From positions 4,399,783 to 4,463,782 of the forward strand of contig NC_037653.1 in NCBI RefSeq assembly GCF_003254395.2: a DNA stretch of 64,000 nucleotides, written 5' to 3'. This DNA is from Apis mellifera. Lineage: Eukaryota > Arthropoda > Insecta > Hymenoptera > Apidae. This document shows, one piece after another, positions 1 through 10,352 of the stretch. The translations under genes and the position numbers were made by a program. The stretch's first letter is position 1, and every line of letters starts with the position of its first letter. The notes beneath the pieces are model-generated. The model saw only the letters and a list, made by a program, of their open reading frames with translations, had not been told where the DNA came from and did not search any database.

Positions 1-3000
1 AAAGAAGAGAGAATTAAATTTTTTGGAGATCCTGCATTTGACCAGATTGTTGAATATATATGAGAAATATCTTGTGACTTGAAGTGTAATTTCAAAGTAC
101 GATTAATTCAAGAACGTAGTTGATTTCGAAGAATAAGACAAGACTTGATAAAGTTAAAAATTAATGATTTTTGGAAGCCTTGGATTGGATCATTTGACCA
201 ATTGAAATTATTGTGTATAAGAAATATCTTGAAAGGTAACTATATACTTTATTTCAATCGAAGTAAGTACGATTAATTTAATTTAAGATTGTAGTATTCA
301 TTCATTTTGATAGAACAAGGTAAAATTTGTGCTGTTATAGAAGAATAAATGATTTTTGAAAGTCTTGGAATGGATCATTCGATCAGATTATTGAACATAT
401 ACGATGAGAAATATAGATAGAAGGACAAGAAGGAATAAGAAGGAATATTCAAGGATAAGACAAGACTTGGTAAAGTTAAAATTATTAATTTTTAGAGACT
501 CTGGATTGTTGAACATATATGATGAGAAATATCTTATGGCTCAAGGTTTTTGAAGTGAATTTTAAAGTACGATTACTTCAAGAACATAGTTCGAACGTCT
601 TTGAAGGATAAGACAAGGCTTGACAAAGTTAAAAATTAATAATTTTGGAGAACCTGGATTTGACCAGATTATTAAACATATATGATGAGAAATAATCTTC
701 CACTATAGAAGGATAAGAAGGAATATATTCGAAGGATAAGACAAGACTTGATAAAGTTAATAAATTAATAATTTTTAGAGACTCTGGATTGTTGAACATA
801 TATGAGAAATATCTTATGGCTTGAAATGAATTTCAAAAATTATACGATTAATTCAAGAATGTGGTTCGAACGTCTTCGAAGACAAGGCTTGGCAAAGTAT
901 ATAATGAGAAATATCTTATGGCTTGAAGTGAATTTCAAAGTACGATTACTTTAAGAATGTCTTCGAACGACAAGGCTTGGCAAAGTTAAAAATTAATAAT
1001 TTTTGGAGACTCTGGATTTGACCAGATTATTGAATATATATGATGAGAAATATCTTAATTTGAGGTGAATTTCAAAGTACAATTAATTGAAAATCGTGGT
1101 TGATTTCGAGGAAGGCTTGGCAAAGTTAAAAATTAATCATTTTTGGAGATGATTATCGTGTATGAGAAGCATCTTGCGACTTGAGATGAACTTCAAGTAC
1201 TTCAAAGATTAATTAAAATCATGGTTGATTTCGAGGGATAAAACAAGGCTTGGCAAAGTTAAAAATTAATAATTTTTAATGACCCTAATGATTATCGTAT
1301 ATGAGAAGTATCTTGCGACTTGAGGTCAACTTCAAAGTACGATCAATTGAAAATCATAGTTAATTTCGAGGGATAAAATAAGATAAAGTAAAAAATTAAT
1401 TCCCTATCGAATAACATAAAATTTTCGCTGAAAATTATCGAATAAACAATCAATTCAATTGTAAACCTTGATTAGAACAATTCCCTATATTCAAAACTCT
1501 TTCTTCTATCTAATTAAACCTCTTCTAAATCTAAATCTAAATCTAAATCCACACAGAGAATACAACAATCGTATCAACGAGAGAAAGTCTTTCTTTGAAA
1601 CAATCTCCAAAAAACCTTTCTCCTTCATCATCATCATTATCCAAAAATTAAACCAAAAATTTTACACTCCTCTTACAATCCTCTTCCTCTCCCTCTCTCC
1701 TCTCCCCAAATTCTTCCTATAAAATTCCAACGTTCCAGAACTCGAACCCACGAGAATGTAAGATAAGAGGAGAGAGGGCGCAGCACACGAAAACGCGGGC
1801 AAAGGGATGACGCTGCGAAGGGCACGAGAGAGATAGACAGATACACGGGGGGCCACGTGAGTTATGGCCGTCCCGACGCCTCTCTCTCCCGTTGGCCCCG
1901 GGCTCAATTTACAGATGATTCCGCGTGTTACCGCCTGGCCAACGGCTGGTTAACCTTCCCGCCGAACGCTTAATCTTCCGCCCGTGTCCCACTGTGTGAC
2001 CGAGTCCGCGCGACTTTCCACGCGGCGATCCACCAACCGTCCCGAAAACGATGAATGGAGACCTTGCCTATAAACCTTGCCTGCCCACGACCCCTCCTCC
2101 TCTTCCTCCTCCTCCTCTTCTGGCCAGATTTATCGGCCCTCGATGGGACGACAATAGCCAACAAGTTGGCGGATTGGAAAATGGATCGCGACTCTCTCCA
2201 TCTCTTTTCCTCTCTCTCAGATTCTCTCCATCTCTCAGATTCTCTCCATCTATCTCTCTTCCTCTCTCTCAGATTCTCTCCATCTCTCAGATTCTCTCCA
2301 TCTCTCAGATTCTCTCCATCTCTCTTCCTCTCTCTCAGATTCTCTAAATCTATTTCTCTTCCTCTCTCAGATTCTCTCCATCTATCTCTCTTCCTTTCTC
2401 TCAGATTCTCTCCATCCATCTCTCTTCCTCTCTCTCAGATTCTCTCCATCTCTCTTCCTCTCTCTCAGATTCTCTCCATTTCTCAGATTCTCTCCATCTC
2501 TCTTCCTCTCTCTCAGATTCTCTCCATCTCTTAGATTCTCTCTCAGATTCTCTCCATCTCTCTTCCTCTCTCTCAGATTCTTCTCTAAATCTATCTCTTC
2601 CTCATCTATTCTCTCCATCTCTCAGATTCTCTCCATCTTTCTTCCTCTCTTTCAGGTTCTCTTCATCTCTCTTCCTTTCTCTCAGATTCTCTCCATCTAT
2701 CTTTCTTCCTCTCTCTCATCTATTCTTTCCATCTCTCTTCCTCTCTCTCAGATTCTCTCCATCTCTCTTCCTCTCTCATCTATTCTCTCCATCTATCCCT
2801 CTTCCTCTCTCTCATCTATTCTCTTTATTCTTAATAATACGATATTGGACGAAATTTCTCAGGATTGGAATTCGTTTCGATTGCTTCTCGGTAACGCGAT
2901 ACGAGGAGGATTTATTATCCGGTTGCACAACCCGAAAACGTTGTGTTGCGAAGAAGAAGAAGAAGAGGAGGAGGAGGAGGAGGGTCAACGGCAGGAAGTT

Positions 3001-3128
3001 GTTGAAACCATCTCTGAAACACGAAGAGAAAGAGAGAGAGGGATCCTTTTGCTCCTTGAGGGGAAGAGCGATTCCGGGCGCAAAAACGGGGTTTCTTTCT
3101 GGAGGAAATCCAGCGCACCGTGACCACA
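1..3128 (+). repeat. Left arm of a large inverted repeat (at least 3.1 kb)
   Basis: The sequence is the reverse complement of 10353 to about 13487. Paired positions add to 13481 at the inner end, 13483 after two 1-bp indels near 1640-1710, and 13488 at the outer end, so only a few bases of indel separate the arms. The inner edge is sharp: homology stops after the TGACCACA ending at 3128. The outer edge runs into the window start, so the arm may continue beyond it. Contents: about 1-1400 diverged AT-rich tandem units (each with a GAGAAATATCTT core, spaced 100-190 bp), 1400-1740 AT-rich single copy, 1740-2195 more complex GC-balanced DNA, 2195-2830 a TC-rich array, and 2830-3128 complex DNA. 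No gene is recognised; long open frames here are low-complexity. Confidence 0.93.
2195..2830 (+). repeat. TC-rich short tandem array inside the left arm
   Basis: Imperfect repeats built from TCTCTCCATCTCTCAGAT and CTCTTCCTCTCTCTCAGAT modules. The purine-rich complement is at about 10650-11287 in the right arm. The pyrimidine/purine strand bias leaves several open frames that encode only Ser/Leu- or Arg/Glu-rich low-complexity peptides. It is a candidate GAGA-factor-binding or triplex-forming tract; that role is inference. Confidence 0.85.
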
Positions 3129-4069
3129 CAGTCGTTATTATCATCAAAGCATGGCTGGCAAATGCTCGCCTCGGCCTCCCATCAAAAAGCTAATCGACTG
3201 GGCTTAAGTAAACCATAACGAATGGACAGCGCACACAGCTCGAAGACACAAATTCCTTTTCTTTTAAACGAACAATGTGTGTATATATATACAATTCATA
3301 AGTCGAAAGGGTTTTCCTTTGGTCCTCTTTTGGAAAGGAGACCCGCATCTTTCAATACACCATATTTCGTATATCGATGATTTGAATTTGAATCTTGGCT
3401 TCCCCGAAATTCGGAAACGAAAGAAGAGTTTCCTCCTTCCAGATGGAGGCAGAGGAAAGGAGGAGGAGGAGGAGGAGCCGTCATTAGCCGTCGGGACAAC
3501 GGGACACCCCGTGGCGAACCGCAATGTGTCGCTGGACGGACACAGCGTATACGGGAGGATGAGAATCCTGGGGCGGCTGGTTAATAATCGACTCTGGAGT
3601 CGCGGTAGCTTCATCATCGCCATTTGTCGAATGCGGCCGTGAAACGAAACGACGGCCTCCGCGATCATCTTCTTCTGCTGCCTGCGAAACCGTTAGGTTC
3701 GTTCTCTCGTTGAGAGAGTCGCGGGGATAAATTTTCTTGCATTTCGTTCCGTTTCGATCGGAAAATAAATCGCGGGGGGATAAAGGATGAAAGGATTTGT
3801 TATTCCATTAGCGGGGTAAACGGTTCTCTTGTGAACGGTAGTGGATGATAGCGGATGGATGGAATCATCCATCTTGCCGGAACGAATGTCGAAGAGCGAT
3901 GAGTTTTGGCGGAGGTTGACTAGAAAGGGTTGATTTTCCCGCTTCGTTGGATTATTTCGTAGAGAGAAAGAGGAGAGGGGTAACGCGATTGGAACAAGAG
4001 ACCGTCGGTGGAGGGGCCATTTTTTCTCATATAATTACAGAGGATTGTAAAGTCGTAGACAATTGACGA
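3129..4069. other. Complex non-coding island in the inverted segment
   Basis: First part of the unique DNA between the inverted-repeat arms. It is GC-balanced and non-repetitive, in contrast to the arrays beside it, and has no credible ORF. The part at about 3140-3250 (containing CTAATCGACTGGGC) and the part at 3480-3640 look like single-copy sequence. If the segment is flipped to restore pb, this island falls in the first intron. Confidence 0.5.
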
Positions 4070-4560
4070 AATGCGACGGATCTTCGAATCAATCTTCGAA
4101 CCGATTTCACTGTTCGATTATTCAATTATTTGAGAAATTTGTGAGATGACCAATCATTACAAGAATCTTCGAACCGATTTCATTGTTCGATTATTCGATT
4201 ATTCGATTATTTGAGAAATTCGTGAGATGGCCAATCATTACAAGAATCTTTGAACCGATCTTTGAACCGATCTTCGAACTGATCTTGGAACCAATTTTTG
4301 AATCGATTTTACTGTTCGATTATTTGATTATTTGAAAAATTCGTGAGATGGCCAATCATTACAAGAATCTTCGAACCGATCTTGGAACCGATTTTCGAAC
4401 CAATCTTGGAACCGATTTTCGAACCGATTTCACTGTTCGATTATACGATTTGAGAAATTTGTGAGATGGCCAATCATTACAAGAATCTTTGAACCGATTT
4501 CACTGTTCGATTATTCGATTATTTGAGAAATTTGTGAGATGGCCAATCATTAGAAGAATC
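4070..4560 (+). repeat. AT-rich minisatellite, about 80-100 bp spaced units
   Basis: Four to five imperfect units sharing GAGATGGCCAATCATTA, then AGAATCTTCGAACCGAT and CACTGTTCGATTATTCGA. Internal GAACCGATCTT motifs are themselves duplicated, giving variable unit length. Non-coding. Confidence 0.85.
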
Positions 4561-7500
4561 TATATTATTCTTGTTCGATGTATATTCAATCTAAGAATGA
4601 CATTAAAGAAAATGTTAATCGAGTCTATTTCTATTAAGAATATATGGTTAACTGTTTCGATCTGAAATTCAACGCTGTTCGACGTGTACTCGATTTAAGA
4701 GTAACGAGAATTCGTTTCTTGTCTTCTCAAGACAGATATATTATTCTTATTCGATGTACATTCGATTAAGAATAATATTAATAAGAATCTATTTCTTGAT
4801 TTGTTAGTATATTATTCGATACGTATTCGGTTTAAGAATAACTGCAACGAGAGTTAATCGAATCCCTTTCTCACACTCTACTAACACAATTATTAATTGT
4901 CACTGTTCGATATATAGTTATTTAAGAATAGATTTAAGAATAGCCAACGAGAGTTAATCGAATCCATTTCTCGAATTCCTCGCGTTTCGTCAAATATATG
5001 AATTCTCAATATGTTATTCTTATTCGATATATGTTCAATTTAAGAGTAACATATTTACCAAGATTATTGACTTTTTTCAATACTCGTTTCGATCTTAAAT
5101 TTTCATTTTTTGATATATATTACTCATTTCGATCGAATCCATTCCTCGTGTCCTGCCAAATATATCAACTCTCAATATGTTATTCTTATATTCTTATATA
5201 TAAGAATAACAATTAATAGAGATGTTAGTCGAATCCATTCCTCGCGTTCTGTCAAATATGTCAATCAACTCTTAATATATTATTCTTATTCGATATATAT
5301 TCAATTTAAGAATAACATTAACAAAACTGTCAATCGAGTCCATTTCTACCAACATATTTACCAAGATTATTCTTCACTACCTGTTTCGATCTTAAATTTT
5401 CACCGTTTCATAAAGAGTTAATCGAATTCATTCCTCGCGTTCTTCCAAATATATCAACTCTCAATATATTATCTTTATATTCTTATATATATATAAGAAT
5501 ATAACATTAACAGAAATGTTAATCGAATTCATTTTTATCGACATACGTATCGTGTCATATTTCTCCACTATTCCTATTTCGATCCTCAATTTTCACTGTT
5601 TGATATATATTTCGATCGAATCTATTCCAAATATATACCAAATATATCAATATATTATTCTTATTCGAATATGTATAAGAATAGTATTAACAGAAATGTT
5701 AATTGAATCCATTTCTACCGACATACGTATCACGTCATTACTTCTCCACTATTCCCATTTCGATGTTCAATTTTCACTATTCGACATATACTCGATTTAA
5801 AAATACCACCAACACTAATCGAAATCCTTTCTCGTCTTCTATCAACATATAATATATCCTTTTTCCAATTTTAAATTCTCACCATTGAATACTCGATCCA
5901 AAAGTCAAATACCCATTTCTACCATCATACATACACCTTTCATTACTATTCGTTTCGATCTTAAATTTTCACTGTTCGATATATACTCGAGAATGATACT
6001 AACAAGAGTCGAATATCCATTTCTATCATATATACACATATCTTTCATTATTACTCATTCCGATCTTAAATTTTCACTATTCGACATATACTCGATTTAA
6101 AAATAAATAACTAATCGAATCATTTTTCGTCTTCTACCAACATATAATATATCCTCGTTTCGATCTTAAATTTGGATCTCTAAATTTCGATCTTGGATTT
6201 GGAATCTCACCGTTGGATTATACTTGATCCAAAAGTCGAATACCCATTTCTATCATATATGCACCTTTCATTACTATCCTTTCGATCTCAAATTTTCACT
6301 GTTCGATATATACTCGATCCAAGAGTGATATTAACAACAGTCCCATTTTTACCATCATATATACACCTTTCATTACTACCGTTTCGATCGAAGAATACTA
6401 ACAAAAGTATTAATCGAATTCCACCAAATATACCAACTCTCAATATTCTTATTCGATATATATAAGAATAATATTAATAAAATTTTCACTATTCGACTCG
6501 AATTAAAAATACCACTAACACTAATCTTTTTTCTATAACATATAATATATCCTCGTTTTGATCTAAATTCTCACCGTTGGATATATACGATCCAAGAGTC
6601 GAATACCCATTTCTATCATATATATACCTTTCATTACTACCCATTTCCATCTTAAATTTTCACTACTTTTCGATCGAAGAACACTAACAAAAGTGTTAAT
6701 CGAATTCCACCAAATATATCAACTGTCAATATATTATTCTTATTCGATATATATAAGAATAATATTAACAGAATTTTCACTATTCGACTCGATTTAAAAA
6801 TACCACTAATCGAGTCCTTTCTCGTCTTCTATAATATATAATATATCTTCATTTCAATCTTAAATTCCTACCGTTGAATACTCTACGATCTACTAGGATC
6901 CAAGATTCGAATACCCATTTCTACTATCATATATACACCTTTCATTACTACCCTTTCGATCTCAAATTTTCACTGTTCGATATATACTCGATCCAAAAGT
7001 GATACTAACAACAGTCTCATTTTTACCATCATATATACACCTTTCATTACTATCGTTTCAATCGAAGAATACTAATGTTAATCGAATTCCACCAAATATA
7101 TCAACTGTCAATATATTATTCTTATTCGATATATATAAGAATAATATTAACAGAATTTTCACTATTCGACTCGAATTAAAAATACCACTAACAATCGAGT
7201 CTTAATCGAGTCCTTTCTCGTCTTCTATAACATATAATATATCCTCGTTTTGATCTAAATTCTCACCGTTGGATATATACGATCCAAGAGTCGAATACCC
7301 ATTTCTATCATATATATACCTTTCATTACTACCCTTTCGATCTCAAATCTTCACTGTTCGATATAATCGAGTCCTTTCTCGTCTTCTATAACATATAATA
7401 TATCCTCGTTTCGATCTTAAATTCTCACCGTTGGATATATACTCGATCCAAGAGTCGAATACCCATTTCTATCATATATACACCTTTTATTACTACCCTT

Positions 7501-7800
7501 TCGATCTCAAATCTTCACTGTTCGATATAATCAAATATATCAATATATTATTCGATATTTAAAAATACCAGCAACACTAATCGAATCCTTTCTCTACCAA
7601 CATACAATATATATCCTTTTCCCAATCTTAAATTCCCACTATTTTTTATATATACTCGATCCAAGAGTGACACTAACAAAAATACCTATTTCAACGTATA
7701 CACACCTTTCCTTACTTCTATTCCTATTTCGATCTGAAATTTTCCCTGCTCCATTATTCATTACAAAATAACGACAAGAATCAATCGAATCCAACGTATC
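4560..7800 (+). repeat. 3.2 kb diverged AT-rich tandem array beside pb exon 1
   Basis: Recurrent modules include CTCGATCCAAGAGTCGAATA, CATTTCTATCATATATA, CCTTTCATTACTA, TTTCACTGTTCGATATATA and CCTTTCTCGTCTTCTA. The best-preserved part is about 6120-7520; one adjacent pair, at 7211 and 7372, is 161 bp apart. The array ends about 60 bp from the pb exon 1 donor, so in pb orientation it is the very start of intron 1. Short open frames inside it are repeat-derived, not genes. Confidence 0.85.
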
Positions 7801-7863
7801 ATTGCCACCAATGAAAAGAATCAACTTCTCCAATTTCTCGAAAAGCGACGTTTCCTCGCTTAC

Positions 7864-8134
7864 CTTGCTGATTGCTCTTCCTGGTGGTCTTCTTCTCCTT
7901 CATCCACGGGTATTCGGGCACGTTGACGGAGGGGTCCGCGACGCCGTGGGGGTCGATGATGGCGTGGTAACCGGGATGGTGGGACGCGGGGCTGATGGAG
8001 CCCCCGGCCCCGGGCGAGTGCTGGAGGCCGGCGGCGTCGCCGGCCGCGAGCTGGGGCAACGCGGTCATGAACTCGGCCATGGAGGGCTGGCTGTTGATGA
8101 AGCCCGTCTCGGCGGTGGCGCACGCCGGGTCCAT
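7864..8134 (-). CDS. pb: proboscipedia (Hox2) first coding exon, on the opposite strand to the homeobox
   Basis: Encodes 90 residues plus one base. The Hox2 N-terminal motif ETGFINSQPSMAEF is at residues 9-22. The hexapeptide EYPWMKEKK, which recruits Extradenticle/PBX, is at about 74-82. A Ser/Gly/His/Pro linker lies between them. The start at 8134 is chosen because GCCATGG is a strong initiation context and the family's conserved motif begins a few residues later. The frame stays open upstream, and an in-frame ATG at 8365 would add 77 residues in a weak context. The exon ends CAAG before GTAAGC (donor at 7863) in phase 1. The homeobox exon at 50353 needs exactly one preceding base, and together they make the Glu of the family's [10 protein letters not shown] junction. 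Family identity is near certain; the strand is the anomaly. Confidence 0.95.
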
Positions 8135-8365
8135 GGCCGGGTGGTGCGGGCCACCCGGCCCCCCGGCCACCGTGGCCAGCCAGAAGCCACCCCCTCCGTC
8201 GTTCGCCAGGACGGGTGTCGTCGGCCTCGTCTTCACGCTCGCAACCTCCTTGCCCGCGTGGACCAACGCCTCGAGCTCCTCCTGCTGCCTCCTCCGATGC
8301 TCCTGTCGCGCTGATTCCTCTTCCTGTTCCGGCGGCGGCAATCCAACTTGCCGCTTGCCGCGCAT
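8135..8365 (-). other. In-frame upstream extension of pb exon 1
   Basis: The pb frame remains open upstream of the preferred ATG to another ATG at 8365. The extra 77 residues would be Glu/Arg/Gln-rich followed by Gly/Pro-rich. The ATG at 8365 has a T at -3, a poor context. Known Hox2/pb proteins start shortly before the GFINSQPS motif, so this is more likely 5' UTR than coding. Confidence 0.4.
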
Positions 8366-9230
8366 CGAACGTTGTACCGTACCCCCCCTCACTTCCTCCC
8401 GCCCTCCCCTTTCTTTCTTTCTCTCGGTAAATATATATATTCTTCGATAAACTATGTATATATATATATATATATATGTATATTCTATTACTCTTTTACT
8501 AATCGTTACACTTACTGATTTAACCTACCTATGTATATATATATGTGTATACGTACTACACCACTTTGCACGAGAGAAGAATCTCCTCCGTAGCTTCGTT
8601 CGAGTTCACTGGGAATTACACACGAGAGAGCACAGGCAAGGTGGTTCTCACTTCTACGGTCCCGATGGGATATAATCTCGGGAGGGGGGGAGAGAGAGAG
8701 AACGAGGAAAAAAAATTTTATATATATATATATATATATATGTACGTATATTCTTGTAAATCCACACAGAGAAGAGCGCGCACTTTTTTCACCAGATGGA
8801 GAAAAGGAAGAGAGAGAGAGAAGGAGAGGAAGAGAGAGAGAGAGAGAGAGGATCGGCAGATCGATGTCGTGGCGCGCGCGGTACCGCGGTTACTCGTGTT
8901 CCCCGATCGGCCCGGAACCCGAGTCGAGCGAACGAGCCCACACGGCGATCGCTCTCTGCTGCACTCTAGCCGAGTGACGTGGGCTCGTGACGAGGCGCGA
9001 GAAGGAGGTGGTTAAACTTACTCCTTCCCCCCCCCCTCCGTTGAGGGGAGACAGAGAGGAAGAGAGAGGGATATCTCGCGACCGAAGGCGATATAATAAA
9101 AATCCACCGTTGGAGAGAGGAGGCGAACGCCGCGCGCCTTCTCTCCAATGTTCTCCGTGGCGTGTCTCTGTTGTTACTGCTGTCTCGTTCCCTCCCGTCG
9201 AGGCGGAGGGGCCGCGCGCACACACTGTCT

Positions 9231-9637
9231 GTCACGTGACCGGGCGCCAGTAGAACGGGTCGACCAATGGGGCGGCGGTATCGCGGCGGCCGAGGCACGG
9301 CCCTCCGCCCGCGTAGGCGGGCTGGTCCCCGCACGGGCTTCTCTCCTCGGCGGCGGGGCACCGGAACCCCGCGGCCAGCCAGGGAACCCGAGACGAAACG
9401 AACGGTGTTTGCGGCGATTCTCCTCCGGCCTTCGCTTCGATGCAAACGCGAGACTCTCGCTCGGGTTTCTCTGTCCTCCCCTTCTCTCTCCTCTTCTCCT
9501 CGTCCCGCTGCCCGGTCGGAGAGCACACGCGAGGCGACCGACTTGGGCGGTCATGGATTCCGGCGCAACCGTGGGCGGGACGCGCGAGCGCGCCGCTTCG
9601 AGTGGAAAAGGACACGTGGAGGGGAAGTTCTCACGTG
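9231..9637. promoter_or_regulatory. Cluster of three CACGTG E-boxes upstream of pb
   Basis: Perfect palindrome GTCACGTGAC at 9231-9240, CACGTG at 9613-9618 and CACGTG at 9632-9637. These are canonical bHLH-type (Myc/Max/USF-like) sites, 1.1-1.5 kb upstream of the pb ATG on the minus strand. Function is inference; in GC-rich DNA three sites in 400 bp is suggestive only. Confidence 0.4.
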
Positions 9638-10352
9638 CTCGGCCACGCGGCTATCGTGCCCTCTCTCTCTCTCTCTTTATCGGTTGGGAAGGATTATTCT
9701 GGATATTATTATATATTATTTCGCCGCGTGTGGACGGAATACATTCTTCGAACGTATATTTTTTGAGGAATATATCGTTGTTGTAAATTATCGTGCAATG
9801 AGAAAGAGAGGGGAGAGAGAGGAACGATTTCAGGGATGGGACGGTTTCGATGACAGATTATCCCCCTCCCCTTCGAACACCGCTTTGTGGAGAAGAGCTC
9901 CCGTTCGGACAGCCGTTTGATCGAAAACTTTCGTGCCGTGCGGCAAAAAATTGGTGCCTCTGTAATAATATCCCTAGCTAGTATACGTATAGTAAGTTAG
10001 AGCAAGTAACTATATCGATATGGGACGGAACAGTTTTGCATTTTCTCTCACGGAAGAGTGCAGTATCGTATCGCTCTTGCTCTCCGTGGTATATAAAAAG
10101 GAAAAATGATAGATGAGGATGATTTTTTCCGCTCGCAACCGAAACTATTCATCCAACCTGCATAAACGTGAACTGTTGAACTCGCGAGTGGACAATTCCC
10201 CGGAATTCGTCCATTCGGTCGGGAAATTTTCGATTCGAGGAGCGAGAGGGAGGGAAAGGGTGAGAGTCGGAATAGGGGGCGACGAGAGAGAGAGAGAGAG
10301 AGGGAGAGCGAGGGGGATAGGCGAGCAGTCGCCACATCTGCCGCCAGATTTT

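Larger units (their letters stand above)
8135..10352 (-). promoter_or_regulatory. Putative pb 5' UTR, promoter and 5' flank (GC-rich)
   Basis: This is upstream of the pb start on the minus strand, bounded by the right inverted-repeat arm. It is the most GC-rich, CpG-rich part of the window outside pb, especially 8870-9660. It contains (GA)n runs at about 8811-8861 and 10283-10304, (AT)n runs at about 8453-8477 and 8719-8741, a CCAAT next to GGGGCGG near 9264, and three CACGTG boxes. No transcription start can be fixed. Long open frames on both strands at 9150-9920 overlap each other, have Arg/Ser/Pro-rich composition and match nothing I know, so they are treated as GC-driven. Confidence 0.55.

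Noticed and set aside
1970..2534. Frames in the TC/GA arrays of the inverted-repeat arms
   Set aside because: Present identically in both arms because they translate the repeat; no initiation, splicing or family evidence.
7802..8314. 170-codon plus-strand frame over pb exon 1
   Set aside because: Reverse-strand shadow of the exon; the minus strand has the GFINSQPS and YPWM motifs and a splice donor.
9148..9920. Overlapping 212- and 217-codon frames plus minus-strand frames
   Set aside because: Several frames open at once in GC-rich DNA, without conserved motifs; best explained as the pb 5' flank.
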